NCBI RefSeq assembly: GCF_001280005.1
Contig: NZ_LGDW01000456.1
Span: 1-47,095, forward strand
DNA from: Streptomyces sp. NRRL WC-3618
Lineage (GTDB): Bacteria > Actinomycetota > Actinomycetes > Streptomycetales > Streptomycetaceae
Direction of reading: 5' to 3'
Length of the DNA: 47,095 nucleotides
A program made the position numbers and the translations under genes. Within the stretch, counting starts at the first letter, position 1; each line of letters opens with the position of its first letter. This document shows positions 34,673 through 43,975 of this stretch, one piece after another. The notes beneath the pieces were generated by a model. That model was not told the DNA's origin, did not search any database, and saw nothing but the letters and a program-made list of their open reading frames with translations.

Positions 34673-36637
34673 ATGTCCGTGGTCGACCGCCAGGAGTGGG
34701 ACGTTGTCGTGGTCGGCGCCGGTGGCGCCGGACTGCGCGCCGCCATCGAGGCACGCGAGCGTGGCGCCCGTACGGCGGTGATCTGCAAGTCGCTGTTCGG
34801 CAAGGCGCACACGGTGATGGCCGAGGGAGGCATCGCGGCCAGCATGGGCAACGCCAACTCGAACGACAACTGGCAGGTCCACTTCCGCGACACCATGCGC
34901 GGCGGCAAGTTCCTCAACCAGTGGCGGATGGCGGAGCTGCACGCGCAGGAGGCCCCCGACCGGGTCTGGGAACTGGAGACCTGGGGCGCCCTCTTCGACC
35001 GCACCCTCGACGGCCGGATCTCGCAGCGCAACTTCGGCGGCCACGAGTACCCGCGTCTCGCCCATGTCGGCGACCGCACCGGACTCGAGCTCATCCGCAC
35101 CCTCCAGCAGAAGATCGTCTCCCTCCAGCAGCAGGACAAGAAGGAGACCGGCGACTACGAGTCCCGGCTGAAGGTCTTCCAGGAGTGCACGGTCACCCGC
35201 GTCCTCAAGACTGTGCCCGACAGCGGCTCCGCCGCGGGTGACGTCGTCTCCGGTGTCTTCGCGTACGAGCGGGAGACGGGCCGTTTCTTCGTCCTCGAAG
35301 CCCCGTCCGTCGTCATCGCGACCGGCGGTATCGGCAAGTCCTTCAAGGTGACGTCGAACTCGTGGGAGTACACCGGCGACGGCCACGCGCTGGCGCTGCT
35401 CGCCGGGGCGCCGCTGCTCAACATGGAGTTCGTGCAGTTCCATCCGACGGGCATGGTCTGGCCGCCGTCCGTGAAGGGCATCCTCGTCACGGAGTCGGTG
35501 CGCGGCGACGGCGGGGTGCTGCGCAACTCCGAGGGCAAGCGGTTCATGTTCGACTACATCCCGGACGTCTTCAAGGAGAAGTACGCCCAGTCGGAGGCCG
35601 AGGGCGACCGCTGGTACGAGGACCCGGACAACAACCGCCGGCCCCCCGAACTGCTCCCCCGCGACGAGGTGGCCCGCGCCATCAACTCCGAGGTCAAGGC
35701 GGGCCGCGGCTCCCCGCACGGCGGTGTCTTCCTGGACGTCTCGACGCGGATGCCGGCGGAGGTGATCCGGCGCCGGCTGCCGTCGATGTACCACCAGTTC
35801 AAGGAGCTGGCGGACGTCGACATCACCGCCGAGGCGATGGAGGTCGGGCCCACCTGCCACTACGTGATGGGCGGTGTCGCGGTCGACTCCGACACCGCCG
35901 CCGCACGCGGGGTACCCGGTCTGTTCGCCGCCGGTGAGGTCGCGGGCGGGATGCACGGCTCCAACCGCCTCGGCGGCAACTCCCTCTCCGACCTGCTGGT
36001 GTTCGGCCGCCGTGCGGGCCTGCACGCCGCCGAGTACGCGAACTCGGCCGCCGCCCGCATCCCCGTGGACGACGACCAGATCGACGCGGCCGCGGCGGAG
36101 GCGCTGCGCCCCTTCTCGGCGGAGGAACCGACTCCGGGCGGTGCGCACAGCCGGCCGGCGGAGAACCCGTACACCCTGCACCAGGAGCTCCAGCAGACCA
36201 TGAACGACCTGGTCGGCATCATCCGCCGCGAGGCCGAGATGGAACAGGCGCTGGAGAAACTGGCCGAGCTGCGGGTACGGGCCCAGCGCGCCGGCGTCGA
36301 GGGGCACCGCCAGTTCAACCCGGGCTGGCATCTCGCCCTGGACCTGCGGAACATGCTGATGGTCAGCGAATGCGTGGCGCTGGCGGCGCTGGAGCGCACC
36401 GAGTCGCGCGGTGGCCACACCCGTGAGGACCATCCGGTGATGGACCGCAGGTGGCGCAACGTGAACCTGCTGTGCCGACTCTCCGATCCCGCGGGCGGGC
36501 CCGCGGCGACCGACCCGGCGAGCGGGCTGATCGACCTCACCCGCGAGACCACCGACCCCGTCCGCCCCGACCTGCTCGCCCTCTTCGAGAAAGAGGAGCT
36601 GGTCAAGTACCTCACCGACGAGGAGCTGTACGAGTGA
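34673..36637 (+). CDS. sdhA: Succinate dehydrogenase/fumarate reductase flavoprotein subunit
   Basis: 654 residues. The FAD dinucleotide-binding start VVVGAGGAGLRAAIEA, the covalent-FAD histidine region AHTVMAEGGIAA, the substrate segment QFHPTGM, and GGVAVDSDTAAARGVPGLFAAGEVAGGMHG with RLGGNSL are all present. It oxidises succinate to fumarate, or the reverse, and passes electrons to SdhB. Length fits the Sdh1/fumarate-reductase-like actinobacterial group. ATG at 34673; its end overlaps sdhB by 4 bp. Confidence 0.95.
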   Translation: MSVVDRQEWDVVVVGAGGAGLRAAIEARERGARTAVICKSLFGKAHTVMAEGGIAASMGNANSNDNWQVHFRDTMRGGKFLNQWRMAELHAQEAPDRVWELETWGALFDRTLDGRISQRNFGGHEYPRLAHVGDRTGLELIRTLQQKIVSLQQQDKKETGDYESRLKVFQECTVTRVLKTVPDSGSAAGDVVSGVFAYERETGRFFVLEAPSVVIATGGIGKSFKVTSNSWEYTGDGHALALLAGAPLLNMEFVQFHPTGMVWPPSVKGILVTESVRGDGGVLRNSEGKRFMFDYIPDVFKEKYAQSEAEGDRWYEDPDNNRRPPELLPRDEVARAINSEVKAGRGSPHGGVFLDVSTRMPAEVIRRRLPSMYHQFKELADVDITAEAMEVGPTCHYVMGGVAVDSDTAAARGVPGLFAAGEVAGGMHGSNRLGGNSLSDLLVFGRRAGLHAAEYANSAAARIPVDDDQIDAAAAEALRPFSAEEPTPGGAHSRPAENPYTLHQELQQTMNDLVGIIRREAEMEQALEKLAELRVRAQRAGVEGHRQFNPGWHLALDLRNMLMVSECVALAALERTESRGGHTREDHPVMDRRWRNVNLLCRLSDPAGGPAATDPASGLIDLTRETTDPVRPDLLALFEKEELVKYLTDEELYE

Positions 36638-37425
36638 GCAGCAGCGTGAGCAGCAGCTACGAGGCCCGTTTCCGGGTGTGGCGCGGTGATGTGAAGGGCG
36701 GCGGGCTGAAGGACTTCGCCGTCGAGGTGAACGACGGCGAGGTCGTCCTCGACATCATCCACCGGCTCCAGGCGACCCAGGCCCCCGACCTCGCGGTCCG
36801 CTGGAACTGCAAGGCGGGCAAGTGCGGTTCGTGCTCGGCGGAGGTCAACGGGCGTCCCCGGCTGCTGTGCATGACCCGGATGTCGGTGTTCACCCGCGAG
36901 GAGACGATCACCGTGACTCCCCTGCGGGCCTTCCCCGTGGTCCGGGATCTCGTCACCGACGTCGGGTTCAACTACGCCAAGGCCCGCGAGGTGCCGGCCT
37001 TCGTGCCGCCGGAGGGCGTGGCCCCCGGTGAGTACCGGATGATGCAGGAGGACGTGGACCGGTCGCAGGAGTTCCGCAAGTGCATCGAGTGCTTCCTGTG
37101 CCAGGACACCTGCCATGTGGTCCGCGACCACGAGGAGAACAAGCCCGCGTTCGCCGGCCCGCGCTTCCTGATGCGCGTCGCGGAACTCGACATGCACCCG
37201 CTGGACGCGGCGGCGGAATCGGGCCTGGACCGCAAACGCACCGCCCAGGAGGAGCACGGTCTCGGCTACTGCAACATCACCAAGTGCTGCACGGAGGTGT
37301 GCCCGGAGGGCATCCGCATCACGGACAACGCGCTGATCCCCTTGAAGGAACGGGCAGTCGACCGCAAGTACGACCCGCTGGTGTGGCTGGGCTCGAAGAT
37401 CAGGAGGCGTTCAGAGAGCTCATGA
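36634..37425 (+). CDS. sdhB: Succinate dehydrogenase iron-sulfur subunit
   Basis: 263 residues from the GTG at 36634, which overlaps the sdhA stop as GTGA; a second GTG at 36646 is possible. The [2Fe-2S] ligands lie in CKAGKCGSCSAEVNGRPRLLC-like sequence, and the [4Fe-4S]/[3Fe-4S] ligands in CIECFLCQDTC and CNITKCCTEVCPEGI. It carries electrons from the flavin to the membrane subunit. The last 26 bp overlap a convergent small reading frame. Confidence 0.94.
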   Translation: MSSSVSSSYEARFRVWRGDVKGGGLKDFAVEVNDGEVVLDIIHRLQATQAPDLAVRWNCKAGKCGSCSAEVNGRPRLLCMTRMSVFTREETITVTPLRAFPVVRDLVTDVGFNYAKAREVPAFVPPEGVAPGEYRMMQEDVDRSQEFRKCIECFLCQDTCHVVRDHEENKPAFAGPRFLMRVAELDMHPLDAAAESGLDRKRTAQEEHGLGYCNITKCCTEVCPEGIRITDNALIPLKERAVDRKYDPLVWLGSKIRRRSESS

Positions 37426-37528
37426 CCTGTTCGAGGCTGTGCTCGGCGATCTCGCGCATGACGGCGGTGGCGCGGCCGAGGAGCGCGAGGTCGGCGGCGG
37501 TGAGTTCCCCGCGGGTCGTTCCGGTCAC
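37400..37528 (-). CDS. Possible 42-residue protein overlapping the membrane protein gene and the sdhB end
   Basis: GTG at 37528 overlaps the stop of the upstream gene as GTGA, a common coupling arrangement. The 42-residue product is one long amphipathic helix (TAADLALLGRATAVMREIAE, then HSLEQVMSSL). About 90 percent of codons end in G or C, as in real genes here. Its last 26 bp overlap the sdhB 3' end on the other strand. No family recognised. It could be a small regulatory or coupling peptide, or an accident of composition. Confidence 0.5.
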   Translation of the reverse strand: MTGTTRGELTAADLALLGRATAVMREIAEHSLEQVMSSLNAS

Positions 37529-37830
37529 GTGTCGACGCGTGGGCGTGAGGAACGCATCTGGAGTACGGAGCCCGCCGCCAACATCAGCATTCCGGTGATT
37601 CCCGTGGCCCTGTGGAGGACCGGGGTGTCGCCGAACGCGTCCAGCGCCCCCCATGACATGAACAGGAGCAGGCCCATGCCTCCGCACATCGCTCCGTAGC
37701 CCCACAGCTCGGGGCGCGTCGTACGGAGCCGCAGCCACGGCAGCAGCCAGCCGGTGGTGACCGCCACCGCACCGATCACCACCATGCCGCTCATCACCAG
37801 TGCGGCCGTCCCCAACAGGTACCAGTGCAT
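37525..37830 (-). CDS. Small membrane protein (101 aa)
   Basis: ATG at 37830 (MHWYLLGTAALVMSGMVVIG) with GGGGGCGGG upstream; the frame is open to 37887 but the extension is atypical. Three transmembrane helices can be traced (about 4-26, 44-60 and 76-92). No family recognised. It faces the sdh operon and is divergent from the coiled-coil protein gene at 37940. Confidence 0.75.
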   Translation of the reverse strand: MHWYLLGTAALVMSGMVVIGAVAVTTGWLLPWLRLRTTRPELWGYGAMCGGMGLLLFMSWGALDAFGDTPVLHRATGITGMLMLAAGSVLQMRSSRPRVDT

Positions 37831-37939
37831 ACCCGCCCCCTTCGAACACGTCTGTGGGGACCTTACTCGCTCGTCCTCTCTCGCCACGCCTGCCCCACCC
37901 CGGTCGCGGGACCGCGATCATCCCCATACGCTCGCAAAT

Positions 37940-39523
37940 GTGACGCCCTCCCTTACCCGGGGCCGGCCGCGGCAAGCCGCCTCCCACATACCCGTGCGCG
38001 TGGCGCACACCGCGCTGGGCGGGGTGATCGGCGTGCTGTGGCTGGTGCTGCCCGCGGCGACGGCGGCCGACGAGGGACACGAGGTCCACGTCTCGGCGGT
38101 CGGCAGCGCACCGGCCGCCTCCGACGCCGGGGCCGTCGCCGCCGCGGAGGAGAAGACGTCCACCGGCGATCTGGTCCTGCCCCTGGTGGCGGCGGGCGCG
38201 GCGACAGCGGTGGCCGCGTACAGCTACGCCCGCCGCAGACGCCGTACCAAGGCCCAGGCGGCTCCCGCCGGCCTGGTTCTCGTCGCTCGGGCCACCACCC
38301 CCGAACTCGACCGCCAGGCGCGCAGGTCCCTGGTCGCCGCCGACGACTGCCTGCGCACCAGCCGGGAGGAACTCGGCTTCGTGGAGGGGTTGTTCGGGGC
38401 CGACGCGGTCGCCCCCTTCGCTCAGGCCGTGCGGTACGCCGCGGCCGAGCTGTCGGCCGCCTTCCAACTGCGCCAGACCTACGACGACAACCCGGCGGAG
38501 GCCTCCCGGGACACCCTCGACGAGATCGTCGCCCGCTGTGTGGACGCGGGCCGGCGACTGGACGCGGAGGCCGCCGGCTTCGACCAACTGCGCGCTCTGG
38601 AACGGGACATGAGCGGTGCGCTCCGGCACGCCGAGGTACGTTTCCGCGAGCTGACCGCCCGTACGAGTGCGGCGGAGGCCACCCTCGCCGACCTGCGCGA
38701 GCGGTACGGGCCGAGCGCGTCGCTCCTCGCCTCCGGCCAGGTCGAACAGGCCAAGGACCGGCTGGTGTTCGCCACGGCCGGGCTCAACCGGGCCCGCCAG
38801 TCCGTCGACCTGGGCGCCCCGGACCGGGCTGTGCTGCAACTGCGCTCCGCCGAGGGCGCGATCACCCAGGCGGAGATGTTCGTGGACGGCGTCGACCGCC
38901 TGGCGTCCGCACTGGCCGCCGCCGCGCGGGCGGTTCCGGAGGCGCTGGACGAGGCGGAGGCGGCGGTCGTGGAGGCACGGGAGCGGTTGGCCGCGGGTAC
39001 GGAGCAGGGGGTGCCCGTCGGTGCGCTGGAGGGGCATGTCAGCCGCGCCACGGCCACGCTGGCCGCCGTACGGGAAGAGGCCGCCGCCGGGCCGTACGAC
39101 CCCCTGGAGGCCCTGCGCCGGGTCGCTGTCGTGTCCGCGCCCCTCGGGACGGTGCCCGGCGCCCTCCGGCTCGTCGCGCGCGAGGCCACCGACGCCGCGG
39201 ACGGCTTCGTCGGCACGCACCGGGGCGCCGTGGGCGCCGAGGCCAGGACCCGGCTGGCCGAGGCGCGCCGGCTGCTCGACCGGGACCCTGTGGAGGCCGA
39301 CGCCTTGGCCCGGCAGGCCCGCCAACTGGCCGAGCGGGACGTGCGCGCGCACGGCAATCCGTACGGCGGGCGGCCCGAACACGCGAACGGCGTCGCCGGG
39401 GCGGTCCTCGGCGGCATCCTGCTCGGCGATCCGCCGGACGCGGGGGTGGACGCGCTGACCGGCGGTGCGCCGGGTTCGTTCGGCGGGCCCGCCACGCGGG
39501 CGCGGCGGGGTGTCGCTTCGTAA
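37940..39523 (+). CDS. Membrane-anchored coiled-coil protein (C-terminal part of a TPM-type protein without the TPM domain)
   Basis: 527 residues from the GTG at 37940. A signal-like segment (GVIGVLWLVLPAATA) is followed by a short extracytoplasmic stretch, one transmembrane helix (about 75-93, LVLPLVAAGAATAVAAYSYA) with a RRRRR stop-transfer, then ~350 residues of alanine- and arginine-rich heptad helix. The end (AGAVLGGILLG then FGGPATRARRG) resembles the tail of actinobacterial TPM/YgcG-like proteins, which have a TPM domain before the helix. No TPM domain is visible here. Function unknown. Confidence 0.75.
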   Translation: MTPSLTRGRPRQAASHIPVRVAHTALGGVIGVLWLVLPAATAADEGHEVHVSAVGSAPAASDAGAVAAAEEKTSTGDLVLPLVAAGAATAVAAYSYARRRRRTKAQAAPAGLVLVARATTPELDRQARRSLVAADDCLRTSREELGFVEGLFGADAVAPFAQAVRYAAAELSAAFQLRQTYDDNPAEASRDTLDEIVARCVDAGRRLDAEAAGFDQLRALERDMSGALRHAEVRFRELTARTSAAEATLADLRERYGPSASLLASGQVEQAKDRLVFATAGLNRARQSVDLGAPDRAVLQLRSAEGAITQAEMFVDGVDRLASALAAAARAVPEALDEAEAAVVEARERLAAGTEQGVPVGALEGHVSRATATLAAVREEAAAGPYDPLEALRRVAVVSAPLGTVPGALRLVAREATDAADGFVGTHRGAVGAEARTRLAEARRLLDRDPVEADALARQARQLAERDVRAHGNPYGGRPEHANGVAGAVLGGILLGDPPDAGVDALTGGAPGSFGGPATRARRGVAS

Positions 39524-39593
39524 GAACTCGCCGGGAATTCCGTATGAGCGCGGGATTCCCGTGGGAGTGCGCGTCCGGCGTCGCTCCAGGGGG

Positions 39594-42332
39594 TCAGAAC
39601 AGGCTCAGCAGTGCCTCCGCCGGGTCCGCGAGGACCCTTCCCGCGTCCGGCAGGGGGAGCTCGAACCAGACCGTCTTGCCGCGCGGGGTCCGGCGGGAGC
39701 CCCAGGCCGCGCTGAGCAGGCCGACCAGTTGGAGGCCGCGTCCGCCCTCGTCGGTGTCACGGGCGCGGCGGCGGCGCGGCTGGACCAGGCCGGCGTCCCA
39801 CACCTCGCACACCAGCATGCGGTCGAGGAGGAGACGGAGTCTGATCTCGCCCTCGCCGTAGCGCAGGGCGTTGGTGACGAGCTCGCTGACCAGCAGCTCC
39901 GTGGTGTCGATGAGGGCTTCGAGGCCCCAGGCGGTGAGCTGGGTGCGGGTGTACTCGCGGGCGCGGCCCACACTGCGCGGTTCGCGCGGCAGCGTCCAGT
40001 CGCCGACGGAATCGGCGGGCAGCCCCTGGACACGTGCCATCAGCAGGGCGATGTCGTCCTCGCCGTGGTGGGTGTCGAGGGTGCTGAGGACGTGGTCGCA
40101 GACGTCCTCCAACTGCTGGGAGGGGTCGCGGAGGGCGCCGACGAACGCTTGCAGACCCTCGTCGAGGGGATGGTCGCGGGATTCGACCAGTCCATCCGTG
40201 TAGAGCGCCAACAGCGAACCTTCGGGTAGTTCGACCTCCACCTCCTCGAACGGCTCGCCGCCGACGCCGAGCGGCATGCCCGGCGGCACGTCGAGCATCA
40301 GCGCGTCCTCGCCCGGTTCGACGAGCACGGGCGGCAGATGGCCGGCGTTGGCGAAGGTGCACCTGCGGGTCACCGAGTCGTACACCGCGTAGATGCAGGT
40401 CGCGAGGTACACCTCGGAGAGGTCGGCGTCGCGGGGCTGGCGGGCGGCGCGGGTGGCCTGCTGGACGCCGCCGGGGGTGCCGAGGCCGCGCGCGATCTCG
40501 TCCAACGCCGAGAGGACCTCCGCCGGTTCGAGGTCGAGGAGCGCCAGGGTGCGCACGGCGGTACGGAGTTCACCCATGGCGACGGCGGCGCGCAGCCCCC
40601 GTCCCATCACGTCGCCGACGACCAACGCGGTGCGGTTGCCGGGGAGTTCGATGACGTCGAACCAGTCGCCGCCGACCTCGGTGGCCGCGTTGCCGGGCAG
40701 GTAACGGCAGGCGATGTCGAGGCCGGAGGCCTCCGGGTCGCCCGGGGGCAGCAGGGAGCGCTGGAGGATCAGAGCCCGCTCGTGCTCACGCCGGTACAGC
40801 CGGGCGTTGTCGATACAGACCGCGGTCCGCGCGGCCAACTCCCAGGCCAGCGCCCGGTCCCGCTCCCCGAACGGCTCGCTGCCCTTCGTACGGGAGAACT
40901 GCGCGAGGCCCACCACCGTGTCGTGGGCGACCATCGGGACGGCCAGCGTGGACTGGATGATGCCGTTGTCCTCGGCCGGGACGAACTGGGGGCGGGCGGT
41001 GCGCAGGGCGTCCGCGCAGGGCGAGTTGAACGGGAAGTGGTGCACGGCGCCGAGGGACACGGGTGCCTGGCCGCCGGCGAAGGGCGCGTCGGAGACGGCG
41101 CTGGCGAAGGCGACGCGGCGCAGTTCGGCGCTGCCGTCGGCGAGGCCGGGCGGGGTCTCGTCGCCGGCCAGCAGCCCCTGGTACAGGTCTACGGTCGCGA
41201 GGTCGCAGAAGCCGGGGACGACGACGTCGAGGAGTTCGCGCGCAGTCGTTTCCAGGTCCAGGGAGTTCCCGATGCGGGAGCCGGCCTCGTTCAGAAGGGC
41301 GAGATTGCGCCGTGCGGCGGCGGCCTCGCGGGCGGCGGCACGGCGGGCGGTGATGTCGAGTCCCAGCCAGGCGACCCCGATGGGGCGGCCGGTGCCGCTG
41401 TGCACGCGGTACAGGTTGATCGACCAGTGCCGGCGCTCGTCGGAGCCGGGCACGAGGCCGGTGATGTGCATGTCCGTGATCGAGTCGCCGGTCTCCAGCA
41501 CCCGGCGCAGCGTCGCCGAGACCCGCTCCGCCTCGGGAGAGTGCAGGTAGTCGTACACACCGCGACCCCGGTGCTCGTCGACCGTGCCGCCGTAGATGGA
41601 GGCGAAGCGCTCGTTGGCGCGCCGGACCCGGAGGTCGGTGTCGATCAGCAGGAAGCCGAACGGAGATTGGCCGAAAATGGCCTGCGAAGCGGCGAGGTCC
41701 GTCTCGATCTGACGCAGCGTCCGGACATCGACGACGATGCACACGGCGGCCTTCTCGCCCTCCTCCGTCCGCGTCGGCATCACATAGACCTCGGCGAGCC
41801 CCTCCCGCATACCGCCCTCTCCGAGGGCGGGTTCACGGATCCGGAACGGCACGACGCCGGTCCACTCCCGCCCGTCGAGGATCTCCGCCATCTTGCGCTG
41901 ACCGCGCTCCCGCAGATCGGGGTCGACGAACGCCTCGATGGGGTCCATGCCGACGGCCCGCGCGGCGGGGATGCCGAAGATCTTCTCGGCGCGCAGGCTC
42001 CACTGGTCGACGAGGCCGTCGGGGCCGATGGAGAACGACGCCACCTTGATGTAGTCGTAGATCGAGCCGGGTGGGCTGCTCTGCCACATGGGGTCACCTG
42101 TCACGTCACGCGCGTCGTCCTGCACGGTGTCACGTGTCGTATCGCGCACCGGATCGCCCATGGTGTCACGCGTGGTTTCACGTGTCGCATCGCGTATCGC
42201 GTCACCGTCGGCGAGGCCCCCCGCGTCCGCCGCAGGGCGTGGCCCACCGCCCGCGGCATCACCCGTGGCCCTCGCCCTCGCGCCGCCCGACGGGTCCTTG
42301 GACTCCGTGGCCTTCGCTGGTATCTCGCTCAC
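39594..42332 (-). CDS. PAS-PAS-GAF-PP2C(SpoIIE)-HATPase signalling phosphatase
   Basis: 912 residues from the GTG at 42332, with GGAGGGG 9 bases upstream. Order: a low-complexity start (1-80), PAS (about 89-200), PAS (about 207-330), GAF (about 345-515), SpoIIE-type PP2C phosphatase (about 530-755; GGDWFDVIELPG, GDVMGRG, NAGHLPP, ALYTDGLVE, DDIALLMAR), and an RsbW-like ATPase (about 770-895; LLVSELVTNALRYG, DEGGRGLQLVG). Such proteins act in partner-switching control of sigma factors, dephosphorylating an anti-anti-sigma while the ATPase part may phosphorylate it. No signal peptide; cytoplasmic. No sigma factor gene lies nearby. Confidence 0.95.
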   Translation of the reverse strand: MSEIPAKATESKDPSGGARARATGDAAGGGPRPAADAGGLADGDAIRDATRETTRDTMGDPVRDTTRDTVQDDARDVTGDPMWQSSPPGSIYDYIKVASFSIGPDGLVDQWSLRAEKIFGIPAARAVGMDPIEAFVDPDLRERGQRKMAEILDGREWTGVVPFRIREPALGEGGMREGLAEVYVMPTRTEEGEKAAVCIVVDVRTLRQIETDLAASQAIFGQSPFGFLLIDTDLRVRRANERFASIYGGTVDEHRGRGVYDYLHSPEAERVSATLRRVLETGDSITDMHITGLVPGSDERRHWSINLYRVHSGTGRPIGVAWLGLDITARRAAAREAAAARRNLALLNEAGSRIGNSLDLETTARELLDVVVPGFCDLATVDLYQGLLAGDETPPGLADGSAELRRVAFASAVSDAPFAGGQAPVSLGAVHHFPFNSPCADALRTARPQFVPAEDNGIIQSTLAVPMVAHDTVVGLAQFSRTKGSEPFGERDRALAWELAARTAVCIDNARLYRREHERALILQRSLLPPGDPEASGLDIACRYLPGNAATEVGGDWFDVIELPGNRTALVVGDVMGRGLRAAVAMGELRTAVRTLALLDLEPAEVLSALDEIARGLGTPGGVQQATRAARQPRDADLSEVYLATCIYAVYDSVTRRCTFANAGHLPPVLVEPGEDALMLDVPPGMPLGVGGEPFEEVEVELPEGSLLALYTDGLVESRDHPLDEGLQAFVGALRDPSQQLEDVCDHVLSTLDTHHGEDDIALLMARVQGLPADSVGDWTLPREPRSVGRAREYTRTQLTAWGLEALIDTTELLVSELVTNALRYGEGEIRLRLLLDRMLVCEVWDAGLVQPRRRRARDTDEGGRGLQLVGLLSAAWGSRRTPRGKTVWFELPLPDAGRVLADPAEALLSLF
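42094..42204 (-). repeat. Degenerate repeat coding Asp-Thr-Arg-rich segments
   Basis: Imperfect repeats of GTGTCACG-TGTCG-type sequence code a run rich in RDT/RET/RDTM near the N-terminus of the phosphatase (residues about 43-80). Copies are unequal in length and diverged, consistent with slippage. The segment is predicted to be disordered and to lie before the first PAS domain. Confidence 0.65.
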
Positions 42333-42651
42333 GCGAACCGTCCCCTCCAGCTCACCGCGTCCGGCACCGGTCACCGGGGGCGGCTGCCCGCAGTATCCAG
42401 CACTACGGCGCCCCACAACACGGTGTTCACGATCACAGGACGATCCCGATGCTTTTCGGACCGGCCCGCGACAACACTCCCAGTCTTCTAACCAGGGGAC
42501 CACCAGTCGAACCCCTCTTGTCGACAACTGCCAGTGGCCTGAACCACATGGTCGACAGAGCGGGGGCGGGCGTACAGCCGCCGTTCACCCCGGTACACGC
42601 TCGGTCACCGTCGGTACGCCCCCGCGCTCCGGATTCCCCATCCCGCCCCGC

Positions 42652-43095
42652 TCACCCCGGCACCGACAGCTCGAACCAGACCGTTTTGCCCGCGTCGGCA
42701 GGGCGGGTGCCCCAGCGGCTGGACGAGTGGGCGACCAACTGGAGCCCTCGGCCGCCCTCCTCGTCGAAGCGGGCGGCGCGCTCGCGGGGCAGGTCGGGGA
42801 GGGGGTCGGAGACCTCGACCAGGAGCGTGGCGGCGATACCGGCGGGCCGCACGAGCCGAACACCGATGGGCCCGGTGGCATGCCTGAGCGAGTTGGTCAC
42901 CAGCTCGCTCACCAGCAGCGCGGTGACGTCACCCAGGGCGTCGAGCCCCCAGCTGCACAGTTGACCGCGCACAACCGTGCGAGCCCTGCGGACCGCTCCG
43001 GGCTCTGCCGGAAAGCTCCACTCGGCACAGTCGCCTTCGGTGTCGATCACGCCGATCACTTCCCAGGCCAGCAACCCACCCATGTCCCGTTTCAT
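42652..43095 (-). CDS. RsbW-like ATP-binding protein (second copy)
   Basis: 147 residues from the ATG at 43095; GTG at 43110 and ATG at 43083 are alternatives and no binding site decides between them. GHKL boxes: LLVSELVTNSLRHA (N-box), VEVSDPLPD (G1) and EEGGRGLQLVAHSSSRWG (G2). The end AGKTVWFELSVPG is the family ending. It belongs to the same large group as the protein at 4925 and matches the C-terminal ATPase domain of the adjacent phosphatase (shared RGLQLV, KTVWFEL). The 319 bp between the two contains only the phosphatase promoter region, and no other feature was seen. Confidence 0.87.
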   Translation of the reverse strand: MKRDMGGLLAWEVIGVIDTEGDCAEWSFPAEPGAVRRARTVVRGQLCSWGLDALGDVTALLVSELVTNSLRHATGPIGVRLVRPAGIAATLLVEVSDPLPDLPRERAARFDEEGGRGLQLVAHSSSRWGTRPADAGKTVWFELSVPG

Positions 43096-43249
43096 GGGGT
43101 TAATGGGCACATACCCGGCATTCGCCGCTCATTACCACCCCCAAAGGCGCGCTGTGGCACGAACGGCGTACGAGGCGCGCGCATCGGGCGCCCCAGGGAC
43201 CTCACACGCCTCACGGTCCCGCCTGTCGGCCCGCTCATCCGCCCGCGCG

Positions 43250-43768
43250 TCACCCCAGCCGGGCGACCACTTCCCGCACCGCCGGTACGTCCTGATCCAG
43301 CCAGTCGACGTCCCAGATCTCTTCGGGGGTCAGCCAGCGCAACTCGTCGTGGTCCTGGAGGGGCTTCGGCTCGGCGGAGCCGTCCGGGAGGCGCACGGTC
43401 CAGACCCACAGGACGTACGGCGCCTTCAGCGGCCACTCCCCCGGGATGCGCGCGACGGGTTCCGCGTCGACGCCCAGTTCCTCGCGGAGCTCACGCACGA
43501 GGGCGTCCTCGGGCGCCTCACCCGGTTCGACCTTGCCGCCGGGCAGTTCCCAGCGTCCGGCCAGCTCGGGGGGCGCGCTGCGGCGGGCGGCGAGAAGGTG
43601 TCCGTCGCGCAGCAGGGCGGCCGCCACGACCAGTCGCCGGTCGGCGATGATCCGCGCCTCGGCCGCGTGCCCCGGCTCCACTGTCGGGTCCGTCGCGCCC
43701 GAAGGGTCCATCGCACCCGTAGGGGCCGTCGGGTCCGTAGAGGCCGTCGGGTCCGTCCGTTCCGTCAT
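43250..43768 (-). CDS. Nudix (MutT-type) hydrolase
   Basis: 172 residues. A perfect Nudix box spans 78-100 (G78, E84, R92-E93, E96-E97, G99). The first ~35 residues are a low-complexity DPTA-like repeat that is not part of the fold. The small size and [17 protein letters not shown] are MutT-like, so it may clean oxidised nucleotides or act on another nucleoside diphosphate derivative. ATG at 43768. Same strand as the genes on both sides, but spaced, so it may have its own promoter. Confidence 0.9.
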   Translation of the reverse strand: MTERTDPTASTDPTAPTGAMDPSGATDPTVEPGHAAEARIIADRRLVVAAALLRDGHLLAARRSAPPELAGRWELPGGKVEPGEAPEDALVRELREELGVDAEPVARIPGEWPLKAPYVLWVWTVRLPDGSAEPKPLQDHDELRWLTPEEIWDVDWLDQDVPAVREVVARLG

Positions 43769-43792
43769 GGGCCGGAGCCTACGGGAGCCGGA

Positions 43793-43975
43793 TCACCGGG
43801 TTCCGTTCTGCCCGATGCGCTCGACCCAGTAGAGCTGCTTGTGGGCACGGTCCTCGAGACCGTCGGCGATCTTCTGGGCCTCCGCACGGGTCGCGTACCG
43901 GCCCACGCGGTAGCGATTGCCGTTGTCGTCCTGCCGTATGACGAGCCAGGGAAGAGTGATCGTCCCGTCGCTCAT
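43793..43975 (-). CDS. Tiny SPOR-domain-like protein (60 aa)
   Basis: The whole protein is one SPOR-like unit: WLVIRQDDNGNRYRVGRYATRAEAQKIADGL, then a basic end. Free SPOR proteins of this size are found in Streptomyces; full SPOR domains bind denuded peptidoglycan, but there is no signal peptide here, so that role is doubtful. ATG at 43975. It lies 24 bp before the Nudix gene. Confidence 0.8.
   Translation of the reverse strand: MSDGTITLPWLVIRQDDNGNRYRVGRYATRAEAQKIADGLEDRAHKQLYWVERIGQNGTR

Noticed and set aside
37400..39382. 660-codon leftward frame across the coiled-coil gene
   Set aside because: Only its last 43 codons, from 37528, look real; the rest is antisense to the coiled-coil gene and the small membrane protein gene.
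40338..42491. 717-codon open frame opposite the PP2C phosphatase
   Set aside because: The phosphatase frame carries five recognisable domains; the opposite one carries none.
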